DNA from: Phocaeicola vulgatus ATCC 8482
GTDB lineage: Bacteria; Bacteroidota; Bacteroidia; Bacteroidales; Bacteroidaceae
Assembly: GCF_000012825.1 (NCBI RefSeq)
Contig: NC_009614.1
Coordinates: 1,736,001-1,800,000, forward strand
Length of the DNA stretch: 64,000 nt
Reading direction: 5' to 3'
Under the pieces are notes generated by a model. The model had not been told where the DNA came from and did not search any database. It worked only from the letters and a program-made list of their open reading frames with translations. This document shows positions 17,890 to 25,218 of the stretch, one piece after another. Numbering within the stretch: position 1 is the stretch's first letter; the number at the start of each line of letters is the position of its first letter. Both the position numbers and the translations under genes were made by a program.

Positions 17890-18093
17890 CTATTGTTTCT
17901 CTATCTGATACCATGCCACTTCCATTTTCTCTGTTTTAGAGGTACGCCATTTCATAAAGTCCAAGTCTTCACTTTGCCGAGTTCCCATTTGCAATGACAA
18001 GGCAGTGCCACCTACCAAGAGATAGGATTTGATGCAGTCCAACTTAGAAACAGCTTCAAAAACTTGCAGCGTGTGTGGAGCTAAACCTTTCAT
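17890..18093 (-). pseudogene. AbiEii/AbiGii-like nucleotidyltransferase, N-terminal fragment
   Basis: A 67-residue reading frame with the start of a nucleotidyltransferase of the AbiEii/AbiGii toxin family: SYLLVGGTALSLQMGTRQSEDLDF contains the GG-T and S-x-DLD active-site motif. Full members run to 200 residues or more; this one stops right after YQIEKQ, so the rest of the catalytic domain and the C-terminal part are missing. No antitoxin partner is visible. It is most likely the relic of an AbiE-like system brought in next to the tRNA and then lost. Confidence 0.72.
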
Positions 18094-18308
18094 GCAAACA
18101 TTTTAGTAAATTTACATAATAAATTCAGTGTTGATCTCAGAACTTACACAGAAATAATTAGCGTGTTGATAATGAGTTAGATTTACATTTGTTACTCTTG
18201 TTACAGGAATCATGAACAGAATTTCTTTCTCTTAGTATAAAATCATGAGCACATTATATACTCTAAAACTGAAAATGTGGATATTACCCTTAAAAAGTAG
18301 GATGAAAA

Positions 18309-18341
18309 TTTGTACGAAACGGGAAGATGGCTTTATCTTTG
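18309..18341 (+). promoter_or_regulatory. Promoter of the GH105 gene
   Basis: TTTG at 18309-18312, 21-base spacer, TATCTTTG at 18334-18341. It leaves a leader of about 80 bases before the ATG at 18427. The remaining part of 18094-18426 shows no gene. Confidence 0.68.
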
Positions 18342-18426
18342 AAGAATATTAAAGATAGCCGGACTTTTTATTTCGGTGGAATATAGAGGTTGTTAGTATA
18401 AAAATAAAAAATTAAATTTAGGTTGT

Positions 18427-19725
18427 ATGGTTAAACGTTATGGTTGTGCAGGCATTTTATTGTTTGCAATGGGATTATTTCCTTTATTGGCACAGGACAA
18501 TGCTGTGGCTAAAGAGATGGCTATAAAGATAGCCGATCGTATTGTTGCTTCTACGGTTTATGAATTCAAGGATGTAAAAACAGGTAAAGTATACACTTCT
18601 TTGGATAATGTTTCTTTAAACCCGGATATGCGTGTCAATAGTAAATATTTGAATTGGCATTACACAAACGGAGTAACAAATATGGCTTTGATGGAGTTGG
18701 GTGATAAAATACAGAACCGGAAATATGAGGATTATGTGCTGAAGAATATGAAGTTCATTTTTGATAAGACTAACCAGTCCTATTTTCATCGTTTGTATGA
18801 TAAGACTTTCCGTGAAGGAGGATGGAGAGCGGTTCCCCGTCTTACTTGGCATATGATTTATAGAAACAAGCGTTTGGATGACAACGGTCCTATGGGGGCT
18901 AGTTTGATAACTTTGAACCAGCGTCATCCGGATGATGCTTTCCAAAAATATATTGAAACAACCAATCATCATATTATGGTTTCAGAACCTCGTTTGGCCG
19001 ATGGAACCATAGCCCGTTTATGGCCTCATGAAAATACAATTTGGGCAGATGATGCGTTTATGGCGGTGTCTTTTATTTCCCGCATGGGAGAGGTTACTGG
19101 TGAAAAGAAGTATTTTGATGATGCTGCCAATCAGATATTGAATTATACACGATATTTGTGGTGTCCTGAAAAACAGATTTATTATCATTGCTATCATACA
19201 GATAATAAGGAACATGGAGTGGCGCATTGGTCCCGGGCCAATGGATGGATTTTTATGGCGACAGCCGATCTGTTGGCAAGAATGCCGGAAAATCATCCTA
19301 TGCGTGGGGATGTGATAAAGAATTTCCAGATGCAGGCTAGTGGGGTAGCGCGGTATCAAGGGAAAAACGGTTTGTGGCATCAGTTGTTGGATAAAGAAGA
19401 TTCTTATGAAGAAATTACCGGTAGTTCTATGTTTGTATTTGGCATAGCTAAAGGTGTGAAGGAAGGATGGTTGCATCCGGATTTCATTTATGTAGCATGG
19501 CAGGGATTCAAAGGAATGTTGTCAAAAATTTCAGAGAATGGTGATGTGACGGCTATTTGTGTCGGTACAGGTATTATGCCTTCCACCGTATTTTATTATA
19601 ATCGTCCCACTCAGGAAAATGATCCGATGGGTGAAGGGCCTGTGTTACGCGCTTTGGTGGAAATGATTGATGCGCCTAAATACACGGAGATTAGTGCGAA
19701 TGATCAGTATGATAAGATAAAATAA
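18427..19725 (+). CDS. Glycoside hydrolase family 88/105 (unsaturated rhamnogalacturonyl hydrolase-like)
   Basis: GH105 enzymes remove the unsaturated uronic acid left by lyases from rhamnogalacturonan or related fragments by hydrating the double bond. The 432-residue protein has a signal peptide (GCAGILLFAMGLFPLLAQ) and an all-alpha barrel. Typical elements are YLNWHYTNGVTNMALMEL, the acidic ENTIWADDAFMAV segment holding the likely catalytic Asp, HWSRANGWIFMATADLL, and ITGSSMFVFGIAKGVKEGW near the end. No SusC/D or lyase genes are adjacent, so the glycan target is unknown. It has its own promoter and a terminator, so it is a single-gene unit. Confidence 0.9.
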   Translation: MVKRYGCAGILLFAMGLFPLLAQDNAVAKEMAIKIADRIVASTVYEFKDVKTGKVYTSLDNVSLNPDMRVNSKYLNWHYTNGVTNMALMELGDKIQNRKYEDYVLKNMKFIFDKTNQSYFHRLYDKTFREGGWRAVPRLTWHMIYRNKRLDDNGPMGASLITLNQRHPDDAFQKYIETTNHHIMVSEPRLADGTIARLWPHENTIWADDAFMAVSFISRMGEVTGEKKYFDDAANQILNYTRYLWCPEKQIYYHCYHTDNKEHGVAHWSRANGWIFMATADLLARMPENHPMRGDVIKNFQMQASGVARYQGKNGLWHQLLDKEDSYEEITGSSMFVFGIAKGVKEGWLHPDFIYVAWQGFKGMLSKISENGDVTAICVGTGIMPSTVFYYNRPTQENDPMGEGPVLRALVEMIDAPKYTEISANDQYDKIK

Positions 19726-19740
19726 GAAAGAGATTAATTT

Positions 19741-19776
19741 ACCCGTTGGCAAGCTGGGTCTAATTTGTCAACGGGT
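19741..19776. terminator. Terminator hairpin between GH105 and the convergent lipoprotein gene
   Basis: Arms ACCCGTTG (19741-19748) and CAACGGGT (19769-19776), extended inward with one mismatch. Located between two convergent genes, so it could serve both. Confidence 0.6.
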
Positions 19777-19781
19777 ATATG

Positions 19782-20279
19782 TTAGAATGTTAAATCAAAA
19801 CGCCCTTCTGTCACTCTTCCTCCTTCAAAAGTTCCGCTGATTATTCTGTTTTTCAAATCAAAGCGGGTAATATTGACAATGCCGTCTTCCAGTCTTTCTT
19901 CTTGTTTATTACCATCTTTGAATACGGCGTCGGTATAGATGGTCTGATCATTATTCATCCTTTCAAGAGCACTGTAAACAGTGATATTTTTTTCTTTCGG
20001 GTCAATGATATTGAAAGAAATAGACGTATTGTCATCTACCCAAACGTATACATGGACTGTTGCTTTTTCATCTTCATTATAAGCAGGATAGTAGGATGCT
20101 TTATGGTCCGGCCCATAGCGTTGTCCTGTATATATCCAGCCGTCTATCAGACAGCCAAAGGTATTGGCACCTGTCTGAGTGGCAGGCGGCATGAGAGTAG
20201 GATCTGCTGAAAAGTCTTCTCCATCGCAGGCACAGCATAACGCGACAGTTAATATTATTGTAATAAGATATTTAATCAT
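19782..20279 (-). CDS. Lipoprotein of unknown function (DUF6252-like)
   Basis: A 165-residue protein with a lipoprotein signal sequence (MIKYLITIILTVALCCAC, lipid-attachment Cys at about 18) and then PATQTGANTFGCLIDGWIYT, a start segment common in small Bacteroidetes lipoproteins resembling DUF6252. The rest is predicted beta-rich. It probably resides in the periplasm or on the outer membrane. It follows an OMP gene by 12 bases in the same direction, so the two are likely cotranscribed and may form an outer-membrane pair. Function cannot be named. Confidence 0.75.
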   Translation of the reverse strand: MIKYLITIILTVALCCACDGEDFSADPTLMPPATQTGANTFGCLIDGWIYTGQRYGPDHKASYYPAYNEDEKATVHVYVWVDDNTSISFNIIDPKEKNITVYSALERMNNDQTIYTDAVFKDGNKQEERLEDGIVNITRFDLKNRIISGTFEGGRVTEGRFDLTF

Positions 20280-20291
20280 AGTCTGAATCTT

Positions 20292-20939
20292 TTAAAAGTG
20301 ATAGTTAATACCTGCCGAGAAAGATAATTGAGAAATGTCATCCGAACCGTTCATCGGATAATGTGGTTGTACCATCCATTCTTTATGATGATAGCGGACG
20401 GAATATTCACCGGAATACGCCAGGATATAGCTTATCCTTGCACTGATCCCCCAATGGGTGAAAAGGTGGTATTCTCCGCCTACTCCAAAGTTTGCCGCCC
20501 ATTTGTTCATGGATACTTTTCGTGGTTTATCATATACCATACTGTCGTCTTTATATAACTGGTATCCGGTTCCGGTAGTAAAATACCAATCGAATTGTTG
20601 TTTCAGCCAATGCAGGGAGAACTGTGGAGCAAAATAATGTGTTTGAATCTTGTCTGTGGTATTTGTCGTGTTGCCTGTATATCGGCTGCCTTGATAAAGT
20701 ATTCCGAATCCGGCTCTAATGGCAGGCTTGTTTCCTACCAGGTAAGTATAACTTCCTGACCAACCTATGCCGTTGCGCAAATTCGAGGAATATCCTGCTA
20801 TTCCTATCAGCTTTCCGGTGTAGAGGGTAGGACCTGTCTGAAAGGATAGAACGGATCGTTTGTCAGTGCCGGATTGTGCATATAGCGATGTTGGACACAG
20901 CAGCGTGGCTACTATAATAAAATATAGTTTGTTTTTCAT
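20292..20939 (-). CDS. Outer membrane beta-barrel protein, unrecognised
   Basis: About 215 residues with a signal peptide (MKNKLYFIIVATLLCPTSLYAQ) followed by amphipathic strands with Gly/Tyr alternation and an aromatic C-terminus (SFSAGINYHF), the pattern of an OmpA/OprF-like eight-stranded barrel. Two in-frame ATGs are six bases apart (20945 and 20939); I prefer 20939 because it directly begins the signal peptide. It is the first gene of a two-gene transcript with the lipoprotein. No specific family recognised. Confidence 0.75.
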   Translation of the reverse strand: MKNKLYFIIVATLLCPTSLYAQSGTDKRSVLSFQTGPTLYTGKLIGIAGYSSNLRNGIGWSGSYTYLVGNKPAIRAGFGILYQGSRYTGNTTNTTDKIQTHYFAPQFSLHWLKQQFDWYFTTGTGYQLYKDDSMVYDKPRKVSMNKWAANFGVGGEYHLFTHWGISARISYILAYSGEYSVRYHHKEWMVQPHYPMNGSDDISQLSFSAGINYHF

Positions 20940-20965
20940 GGTCATTGTGTTTATCTAGGTGGGTA

Positions 20966-20973
20966 CAAAAATA
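20966..20973 (-). promoter_or_regulatory. Promoter -7 box for OMP/lipoprotein pair
   Basis: Minus-strand TATTTTTG, 27 bases before the OMP start. Confidence 0.5.
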
Positions 20974-21118
20974 ATAAATCATTGGAAATAACAGCATTAA
21001 TAGTTTTCTTATTTTAAGTAATCCGTGAAAAATGTGATAGATTAACACTTTCCTGCCATCTTTATTCCATTCATTCTGTTTTCTTATGAAGATTATTCAC
21101 TTTAAAACCTTATAGTTT

Positions 21119-21367
21119 ATGAAACCAGTAGAATCAGACCGGTTGGATGCCGAAGAGCGTAGAGAACTGAGCAGTTCTGATTTCGGAATTCCTGAAGAGC
21201 GTGCTTTCCCGATGCCCGATGCGGCACATGTGCGGGCGGCGGAAGCCTATTTCCGTTATGCTAGTGATGATCAGAAGCCTGAGTTGGCGAGGAATATACT
21301 GGAAAAAGCGGCTGAATACGGAGTGCGTGTAGAGAGTCCTGTGGTGCTGTCTTGGGCCGGGAAATAG
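21119..21367 (+). CDS. DUF6582-like small soluble protein
   Basis: An 82-residue acidic protein. The stretch SSDFGIPEERAFPMPDAAHV followed by a helix and an AAEYGVRV ending is the signature of the DUF6582-type domain, found in bacteria and in some phage structural or protease polyproteins (serine- and aspartate-rich, F-x-I-P-x-x-R-x-F-P). No signal peptide. It lies alone between a divergent OMP gene and the thioredoxin operon. Function is unknown; its high G+C relative to the flanking intergenic DNA supports real coding. Confidence 0.75.
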   Translation: MKPVESDRLDAEERRELSSSDFGIPEERAFPMPDAAHVRAAEAYFRYASDDQKPELARNILEKAAEYGVRVESPVVLSWAGK

Positions 21368-21455
21368 TTGTTGTATAATGATTTGACCTTTTGTGTTGCT
21401 GAATATTGTGTAAATGTAGGTGCCGAATCGTGAAGGAAAGTTATTATTTAAATAT

Positions 21456-21468
21456 TTTCCTAAGGAAA
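21456..21468. promoter_or_regulatory. Operator-like palindrome OA (TTTCCT-N-AGGAAA)
   Basis: TTTCCTAAGGAAA abuts the upstream edge of the -33 TTTG. An identical-arm copy lies at 21508-21520. Candidate site for the MarR-type regulator encoded in the operon. Confidence 0.58.
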
Positions 21469-21500
21469 TTTGTTATATAGGAAAGTATGGAATATATTTG
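21469..21500 (+). promoter_or_regulatory. Promoter of the DUF6132-thioredoxin-MarR operon
   Basis: TTTG (21469-21472), 20-base spacer, TATATTTG (21493-21500): a full consensus Bacteroides promoter. The start of transcription would be near 21507, at the edge of the second palindrome. Confidence 0.72.
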
Positions 21501-21507
21501 GAAAAAG

Positions 21508-21520
21508 TTTCCTGAGGAAA
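21508..21520. promoter_or_regulatory. Operator-like palindrome OB (TTTCCT-N-AGGAAA)
   Basis: TTTCCTGAGGAAA lies over the predicted transcription start, centred 52 bases (about five helical turns) from OA, so a repressor could bind both on one DNA face. Confidence 0.58.
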
Positions 21521-21559
21521 TAATTAAAGGAGATAACATAACAGAGTCCGGTTTTAATT

Positions 21560-21790
21560 ATGAAGAAGAGTATGAAAAAAGAGTTTATAAAAAGGTATGG
21601 ATGGACATTGCTTGGTATTGTGGCAGGAATGGTAGGAGGATATTTGTATTGGCGGTATGTAGGTTGCACCACTGGGACTTGCCCTATCACTTCTTCTCCT
21701 GTCAACAGTTCCATTTGGGGGGCGGCAATGGGGGGATTGTTGCTCAGTTCATTTATGCCGGAGCATAAAAAGATAAAGAAGGAGGAATAA
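21560..21790 (+). CDS. DUF6132 small membrane protein
   Basis: A 76-residue protein with two membrane segments joined by YVGCTTGTCPITSSPVNSSI. The two cysteines in GC..GTCPIT are the hallmark of DUF6132 and face the periplasm or membrane surface. The family often sits beside thioredoxin or rhodanese genes, suggesting a redox or sulfur-handling role, as here: the thioredoxin gene starts two bases after its stop. Start may be ATG 21560 or ATG 21572; I use the first. Confidence 0.85.
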   Translation: MKKSMKKEFIKRYGWTLLGIVAGMVGGYLYWRYVGCTTGTCPITSSPVNSSIWGAAMGGLLLSSFMPEHKKIKKEE

Positions 21791-21792
21791 GT

Positions 21793-22272
21793 ATGAATAA
21801 AACGATTTTATTTTTTTTAGCCCTTGTGCTGGCTGCCACAACAGCTTGCGGCAGAGGAAGCAGTAATAATAACCCTGTAAAAGAAGAAACTATGGCAACA
21901 GAAGGAAATGGAAAGGTCATACATTTGACTAAAGCTGAATTTTTGGCGAAAGTATATAATTTCGAGAAAAACCCGGAAGAGTGGAAATATGAAGGTGACA
22001 AACCGGCTATTGTGGATTTCTATGCTGACTGGTGTGGTCCTTGCAAAATGGTAGCTCCTATTTTGGACGAATTGGCAAAAGAATACGATGGCCAGATTGT
22101 GATTTATAAAGTGGACACGGAGAAAGAACAGGAACTGGCAGGCGCGTTTGGTATACGGAGTATTCCGTCCATTCTGTTCATCCCCATGGAAGGAAAGCCG
22201 GAGATGGCACAGGGGGCTATGCCCAAAGCGTCATTTAAAAAGGCTATTGATGAGTTTTTATTGAAAAAATAA
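21793..22272 (+). CDS. Thioredoxin-fold lipoprotein
   Basis: A 159-residue protein with a signal sequence ending in a lipobox-like ATTAC (Cys near 19), a Ser/Asn linker, and a complete thioredoxin domain: DFYADWCGPCKMVAPILDEL carries the WCGPC active site, and the cis-proline is in SIPSILF. The lipid anchor places it in the periplasm or on a membrane, unlike cytoplasmic TrxA. It probably keeps envelope thiols reduced or repairs oxidised proteins, with electrons perhaps passed by the adjacent DUF6132 protein (inference). Cotranscribed with that gene and with the MarR regulator. Confidence 0.92.
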   Translation: MNKTILFFLALVLAATTACGRGSSNNNPVKEETMATEGNGKVIHLTKAEFLAKVYNFEKNPEEWKYEGDKPAIVDFYADWCGPCKMVAPILDELAKEYDGQIVIYKVDTEKEQELAGAFGIRSIPSILFIPMEGKPEMAQGAMPKASFKKAIDEFLLKK

Positions 22273-22273
22273 G

Positions 22274-22281
22274 TACTTTTG
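22274..22281 (+). promoter_or_regulatory. Possible internal promoter before the MarR gene
   Basis: TACTTTTG fits the -7 consensus, 29 bases before the MarR-type start. The spacing to any upstream TTG is poor, so it may only be partial. Confidence 0.4.
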
Positions 22282-22309
22282 TGCAATAGCATCAAGAAGA
22301 AAGAGCAAT

Positions 22310-22657
22310 ATGGAAACTTTATGTAAAATAAGAGATCTCTATCGCGCTATTGCAGAATTTGAAACACGGTTTGAAAAGGCGCACCACCTTTGTCTGAACG
22401 AAGGAATGTTGCTGTGCTGTCTCTCCAGAAAGAAACGCCTGTCCTCGGGAGAGATAGCAGAGCAATTGGGGCTTTCTAATTCGAATACTTCTAAGGTTAT
22501 CAGATCTGTAGAGGATAAAGGCTATATAGAGCGTAATTTGGGAGATTGTGACAAACGCCAGATGTATTTCTCGCTTACGGCGGAAGGAAAGAAAATACTG
22601 AAGGAGATGGAATGCTGTAATATTGAGATTCCTGAGTTACTGAGGTCTGTATTATAA
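22310..22657 (+). CDS. MarR-family transcriptional regulator
   Basis: A 115-residue winged-helix protein. The recognition part reads LSSGEIAEQLGLSNSNTSKV with the following IRSVEDKGYIERN and the wing DKRQMYFSLTAEGKKIL, typical of MarR proteins. It carries several cysteines (HLCLNEGMLLCCLSRKK, then EMECCNIE), so thiol oxidation could control DNA binding as in OhrR-type members. It follows the lipoprotein thioredoxin by 37 bases. I infer autoregulation through the paired TTTCCT-N-AGGAAA sites upstream of the operon. Confidence 0.88.
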   Translation: METLCKIRDLYRAIAEFETRFEKAHHLCLNEGMLLCCLSRKKRLSSGEIAEQLGLSNSNTSKVIRSVEDKGYIERNLGDCDKRQMYFSLTAEGKKILKEMECCNIEIPELLRSVL

Positions 22658-22680
22658 TAGTAAGAAAGATACCGCCGTAG

Positions 22681-23346
22681 ATGAAGTCTGTTTTTATTTT
22701 TATATCATTGCTGATAATGCTCTGTCCCGCTTTCTCGCAAAGCAGGATGGAGCATTATCTTGATTCTTTGGGATTGGTGAATGTAGGCCGGATGGACCCG
22801 ACATTGAAAATAGATTTGATGTATACCCGTGCCGACAATTTTACCGGGAAAGTCCTTTATGAGGATTTGCAGGAGGCCTATCTTCATCCTGAGGCTGCCA
22901 AAGCCTTGTTGCAAGCGCAAAAGCGGTTGAAAGAGTTGTATCCCGGTTATTCTCTGATTATTTATGATGCCGCCCGTCCCATGTCCGTGCAGCAGAAAAT
23001 GTGGAATGTGGTAAAAGGTACTTCCCAAAATATATATGTATCCAATCCGGCCCGGGGAGGAGGGTTGCATAATTATGGTTTGGCGGTGGATGTGAGTATT
23101 GCAGATGAAAAAGGAAATCCTTTGCCTATGGGGACCAAGGTGGATCATTTGGGCAAGGAAGCACACATAGATACCGAAGCGGCAATGGTACAGCAGGGAA
23201 TCATTACAGCGCAGGAACGGAAAAACCGTTTGCTGCTGCGCCGGGTCATGACGGATGCGGGTTATAAACCTTTGCGCAGTGAGTGGTGGCATTTCAACTT
23301 CCGCAGTCGTGAAGAGGCAAAACGGAACTATAAAGTAATTAGATAA
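22681..23346 (+). CDS. M15 family D-alanyl-D-alanine dipeptidase (VanX/DdpX-like)
   Basis: A 221-residue exported zinc peptidase. After the signal peptide (VFIFISLLIMLCPAFSQS) it has the VanX-type core: YDAARPMSVQQKMW with the conserved Arg, then GGGLHNYGLAVDVSI with zinc-binding His and Asp, and SEWWHFNF with catalytic Glu and the third zinc His. The family hydrolyses D-Ala-D-Ala or trims peptidoglycan peptides. No vancomycin genes lie nearby, so a cell-wall turnover or nutrient role is likely. It starts 23 bases after the MarR gene and ends three bases before the methyltransferase gene. Confidence 0.9.
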   Translation: MKSVFIFISLLIMLCPAFSQSRMEHYLDSLGLVNVGRMDPTLKIDLMYTRADNFTGKVLYEDLQEAYLHPEAAKALLQAQKRLKELYPGYSLIIYDAARPMSVQQKMWNVVKGTSQNIYVSNPARGGGLHNYGLAVDVSIADEKGNPLPMGTKVDHLGKEAHIDTEAAMVQQGIITAQERKNRLLLRRVMTDAGYKPLRSEWWHFNFRSREEAKRNYKVIR

Positions 23347-23349
23347 AGG

Positions 23350-24534
23350 ATGGAAATATCAACAAAAACACTCCATTTCATCGAAGAACACAGAGAGGAC
23401 GATACGCGTACACTTGCTTTGCAAAGTAAGAAATATCCCGATGTAGACATGGCGGCAGCTGTCACACAAATTGCCGGACGGCAGGTGGCGGCCCGCAAGA
23501 TACCTTCATGGTATCCGGTTTCTGCATTATGGTATCCCCCTCATTTGTCTATGGAGCAATGTTCTTCCGAAGCAACTGCTTTGTATAAGGCCTCTTTGTT
23601 GGAAGGCGATACTTTTGCCGATTTAACCGGAGGTTTCGGTATTGATTGCAGCTTTATCTCCCGGAATTTCAAGCAGGCTGATTATGTGGAAAGGCAGTCA
23701 GGACTTTGTGAACTGGCTTTGCATAATTTCCCTTTGTTGGGGTTGGGGCACATTCGGATACACAACCGGGACGGGATATCCTATTTGCAGGAAATGCTTC
23801 CGGTAGATTGCTTGTTTTTAGACCCTGCCAGAAGAGACGGACACGGTGGAAAGACGGTTGCCATCTCTGATTGCGAGCCGGATGTTACTGTTTTGGAGCC
23901 TTTGCTGGTTGATAAGGCAAAGAAAGTGATGGTGAAATTATCGCCTATGCTGGATCTGTCATTGGCATTGAACGAGTTGAAAACAGTTCGTGCGGTACAC
24001 ATTGTCGCTGTGAATAACGAGTGCAAGGAGTTATTGCTGATACTGCAAAAAGAGTCCGTTTCATCGGAGGTAAGCATCCATTGCGAACATATTGCAGGCA
24101 ACGGGGAGAGCCGGCATTACACCTTTACCTTGAAGCAGGAAAAAACATCGCCCTGTCTTTTGGCCGATGAAGTCGGAACTTATTTGTATGAACCGAATGC
24201 CGCTATACTGAAAGCCGGTGCTTTTCGTTCTCTCACACAAACCTATCCTGTGGCGAAACTTCACCTCAACAGCCATTTATATACCTCTGTTTCTTTGGTT
24301 CCGGATTTTCCGGGACGTCGTTTCCGGGTTGAGGCCGTATCGGGTTTTGGAAAAAAGGAACTGAAAGCGTTCTTGATGGATATGGATAAGGCGAATATTA
24401 CGATCCGCAACTTTCCATTATCGGTTGCGGAACTTCGCAAACGTTTGAAACTGAAAGAGGGAGGAGATGATTATATCTTTGCCACTACCTTGTCCGGCGG
24501 GCAGAAAGTCTTGATTAGAGGGAAGAAGTGTTAG
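23350..24534 (+). CDS. Class I SAM-dependent methyltransferase, THUMP-like
   Basis: A 394-residue Rossmann methyltransferase. The SAM-binding glycine motif is FADLTGGFGIDCSFIS, the acidic end of strand two is in DYVERQSGLCELA, and DCLFLDPARRD is the catalytic-type motif IV. The ~90-residue N-terminal region and the C-terminal LRKRLKLKEGGDDYIFAT resemble the THUMP-like tRNA/rRNA methyltransferase group common in Bacteroidetes; the substrate is unknown. Its stop overlaps the stop of the convergent response-regulator gene by four bases (24531-24534), leaving no room for a terminator. Confidence 0.82.
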   Translation: MEISTKTLHFIEEHREDDTRTLALQSKKYPDVDMAAAVTQIAGRQVAARKIPSWYPVSALWYPPHLSMEQCSSEATALYKASLLEGDTFADLTGGFGIDCSFISRNFKQADYVERQSGLCELALHNFPLLGLGHIRIHNRDGISYLQEMLPVDCLFLDPARRDGHGGKTVAISDCEPDVTVLEPLLVDKAKKVMVKLSPMLDLSLALNELKTVRAVHIVAVNNECKELLLILQKESVSSEVSIHCEHIAGNGESRHYTFTLKQEKTSPCLLADEVGTYLYEPNAAILKAGAFRSLTQTYPVAKLHLNSHLYTSVSLVPDFPGRRFRVEAVSGFGKKELKAFLMDMDKANITIRNFPLSVAELRKRLKLKEGGDDYIFATTLSGGQKVLIRGKKC

Positions 24535-25214
24535 TTTATAATCAGTTTGTAACCTATTCCCCTTACATTCACAATCCGTATGCTTTGGTCTTTGGACAGT
24601 TTATGGCGTAATTTCGTAATAAATACATGCAGGCTGCGTGAATTGAAGAAGCTGTCATCTCCCCATAGCTCCAACAAGATGCTTTGGCTGTTCACCACTT
24701 CATTCCGGTTCTTACACAGGCGTTTTAGGATTTCCGATTCCCGGTGGGAGAGTTCTTGTATGTTCCCTGCAAAATCCAGTTGTTGGGTGACGGAGTTGAA
24801 CTGATATCCTCCGATGGTGTAGGTATTGGTTATTTCTTTTTCCACAAAAGCTTTGTGCATCAAGGCTTTGAGGCGTACAATAAGCTCCTGCATACCGAAT
24901 GGTTTTTTCAGATAGTCATTAGCTCCCAGTTCAAATCCTTTTACTACATCATTGATGGCAGACCGGGCGGTGAGGAATAATACCGGGGTTGCTTTATCCG
25001 ATTGGCGGATGCGGCGTACCATTTCAAAGCCATCCATACGGGGCATCATGACATCGGCTACCAATACGTCCGGTTTCTGTTCGAAAAACTTTCTTAAGCC
25101 TTCTTCACCATCTCCGGCGGTAGTAATGATAAAATCCTGTTCTTCCAGTGTGTCCTTGATAATCATGGCAAGAGTCTGTTCATCCTCTACTAATAAAACG
25201 TGTATCTTTTCCAT
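24531..25214 (-). CDS. rprY: OmpR-family response regulator, RprY-like
   Basis: A 227-residue two-component response regulator. The receiver domain has the acidic pair in LLVEDEQT, the phosphoacceptor Asp in VLVADVMMPRMDG near 53, and the Lys in DYLKKPFG. The winged-helix output domain occupies about 130-227 (LSHRESEILKRLCKNRNEVV). It is partner to the histidine kinase whose gene ends four bases upstream. The pair matches RprX/RprY of Bacteroides fragilis, linked to tetracycline sensitivity and stress control; the symbol is by resemblance. Confidence 0.85.
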   Translation of the reverse strand: MEKIHVLLVEDEQTLAMIIKDTLEEQDFIITTAGDGEEGLRKFFEQKPDVLVADVMMPRMDGFEMVRRIRQSDKATPVLFLTARSAINDVVKGFELGANDYLKKPFGMQELIVRLKALMHKAFVEKEITNTYTIGGYQFNSVTQQLDFAGNIQELSHRESEILKRLCKNRNEVVNSQSILLELWGDDSFFNSRSLHVFITKLRHKLSKDQSIRIVNVRGIGYKLIIN

Positions 25215-25218
25215 TTGC

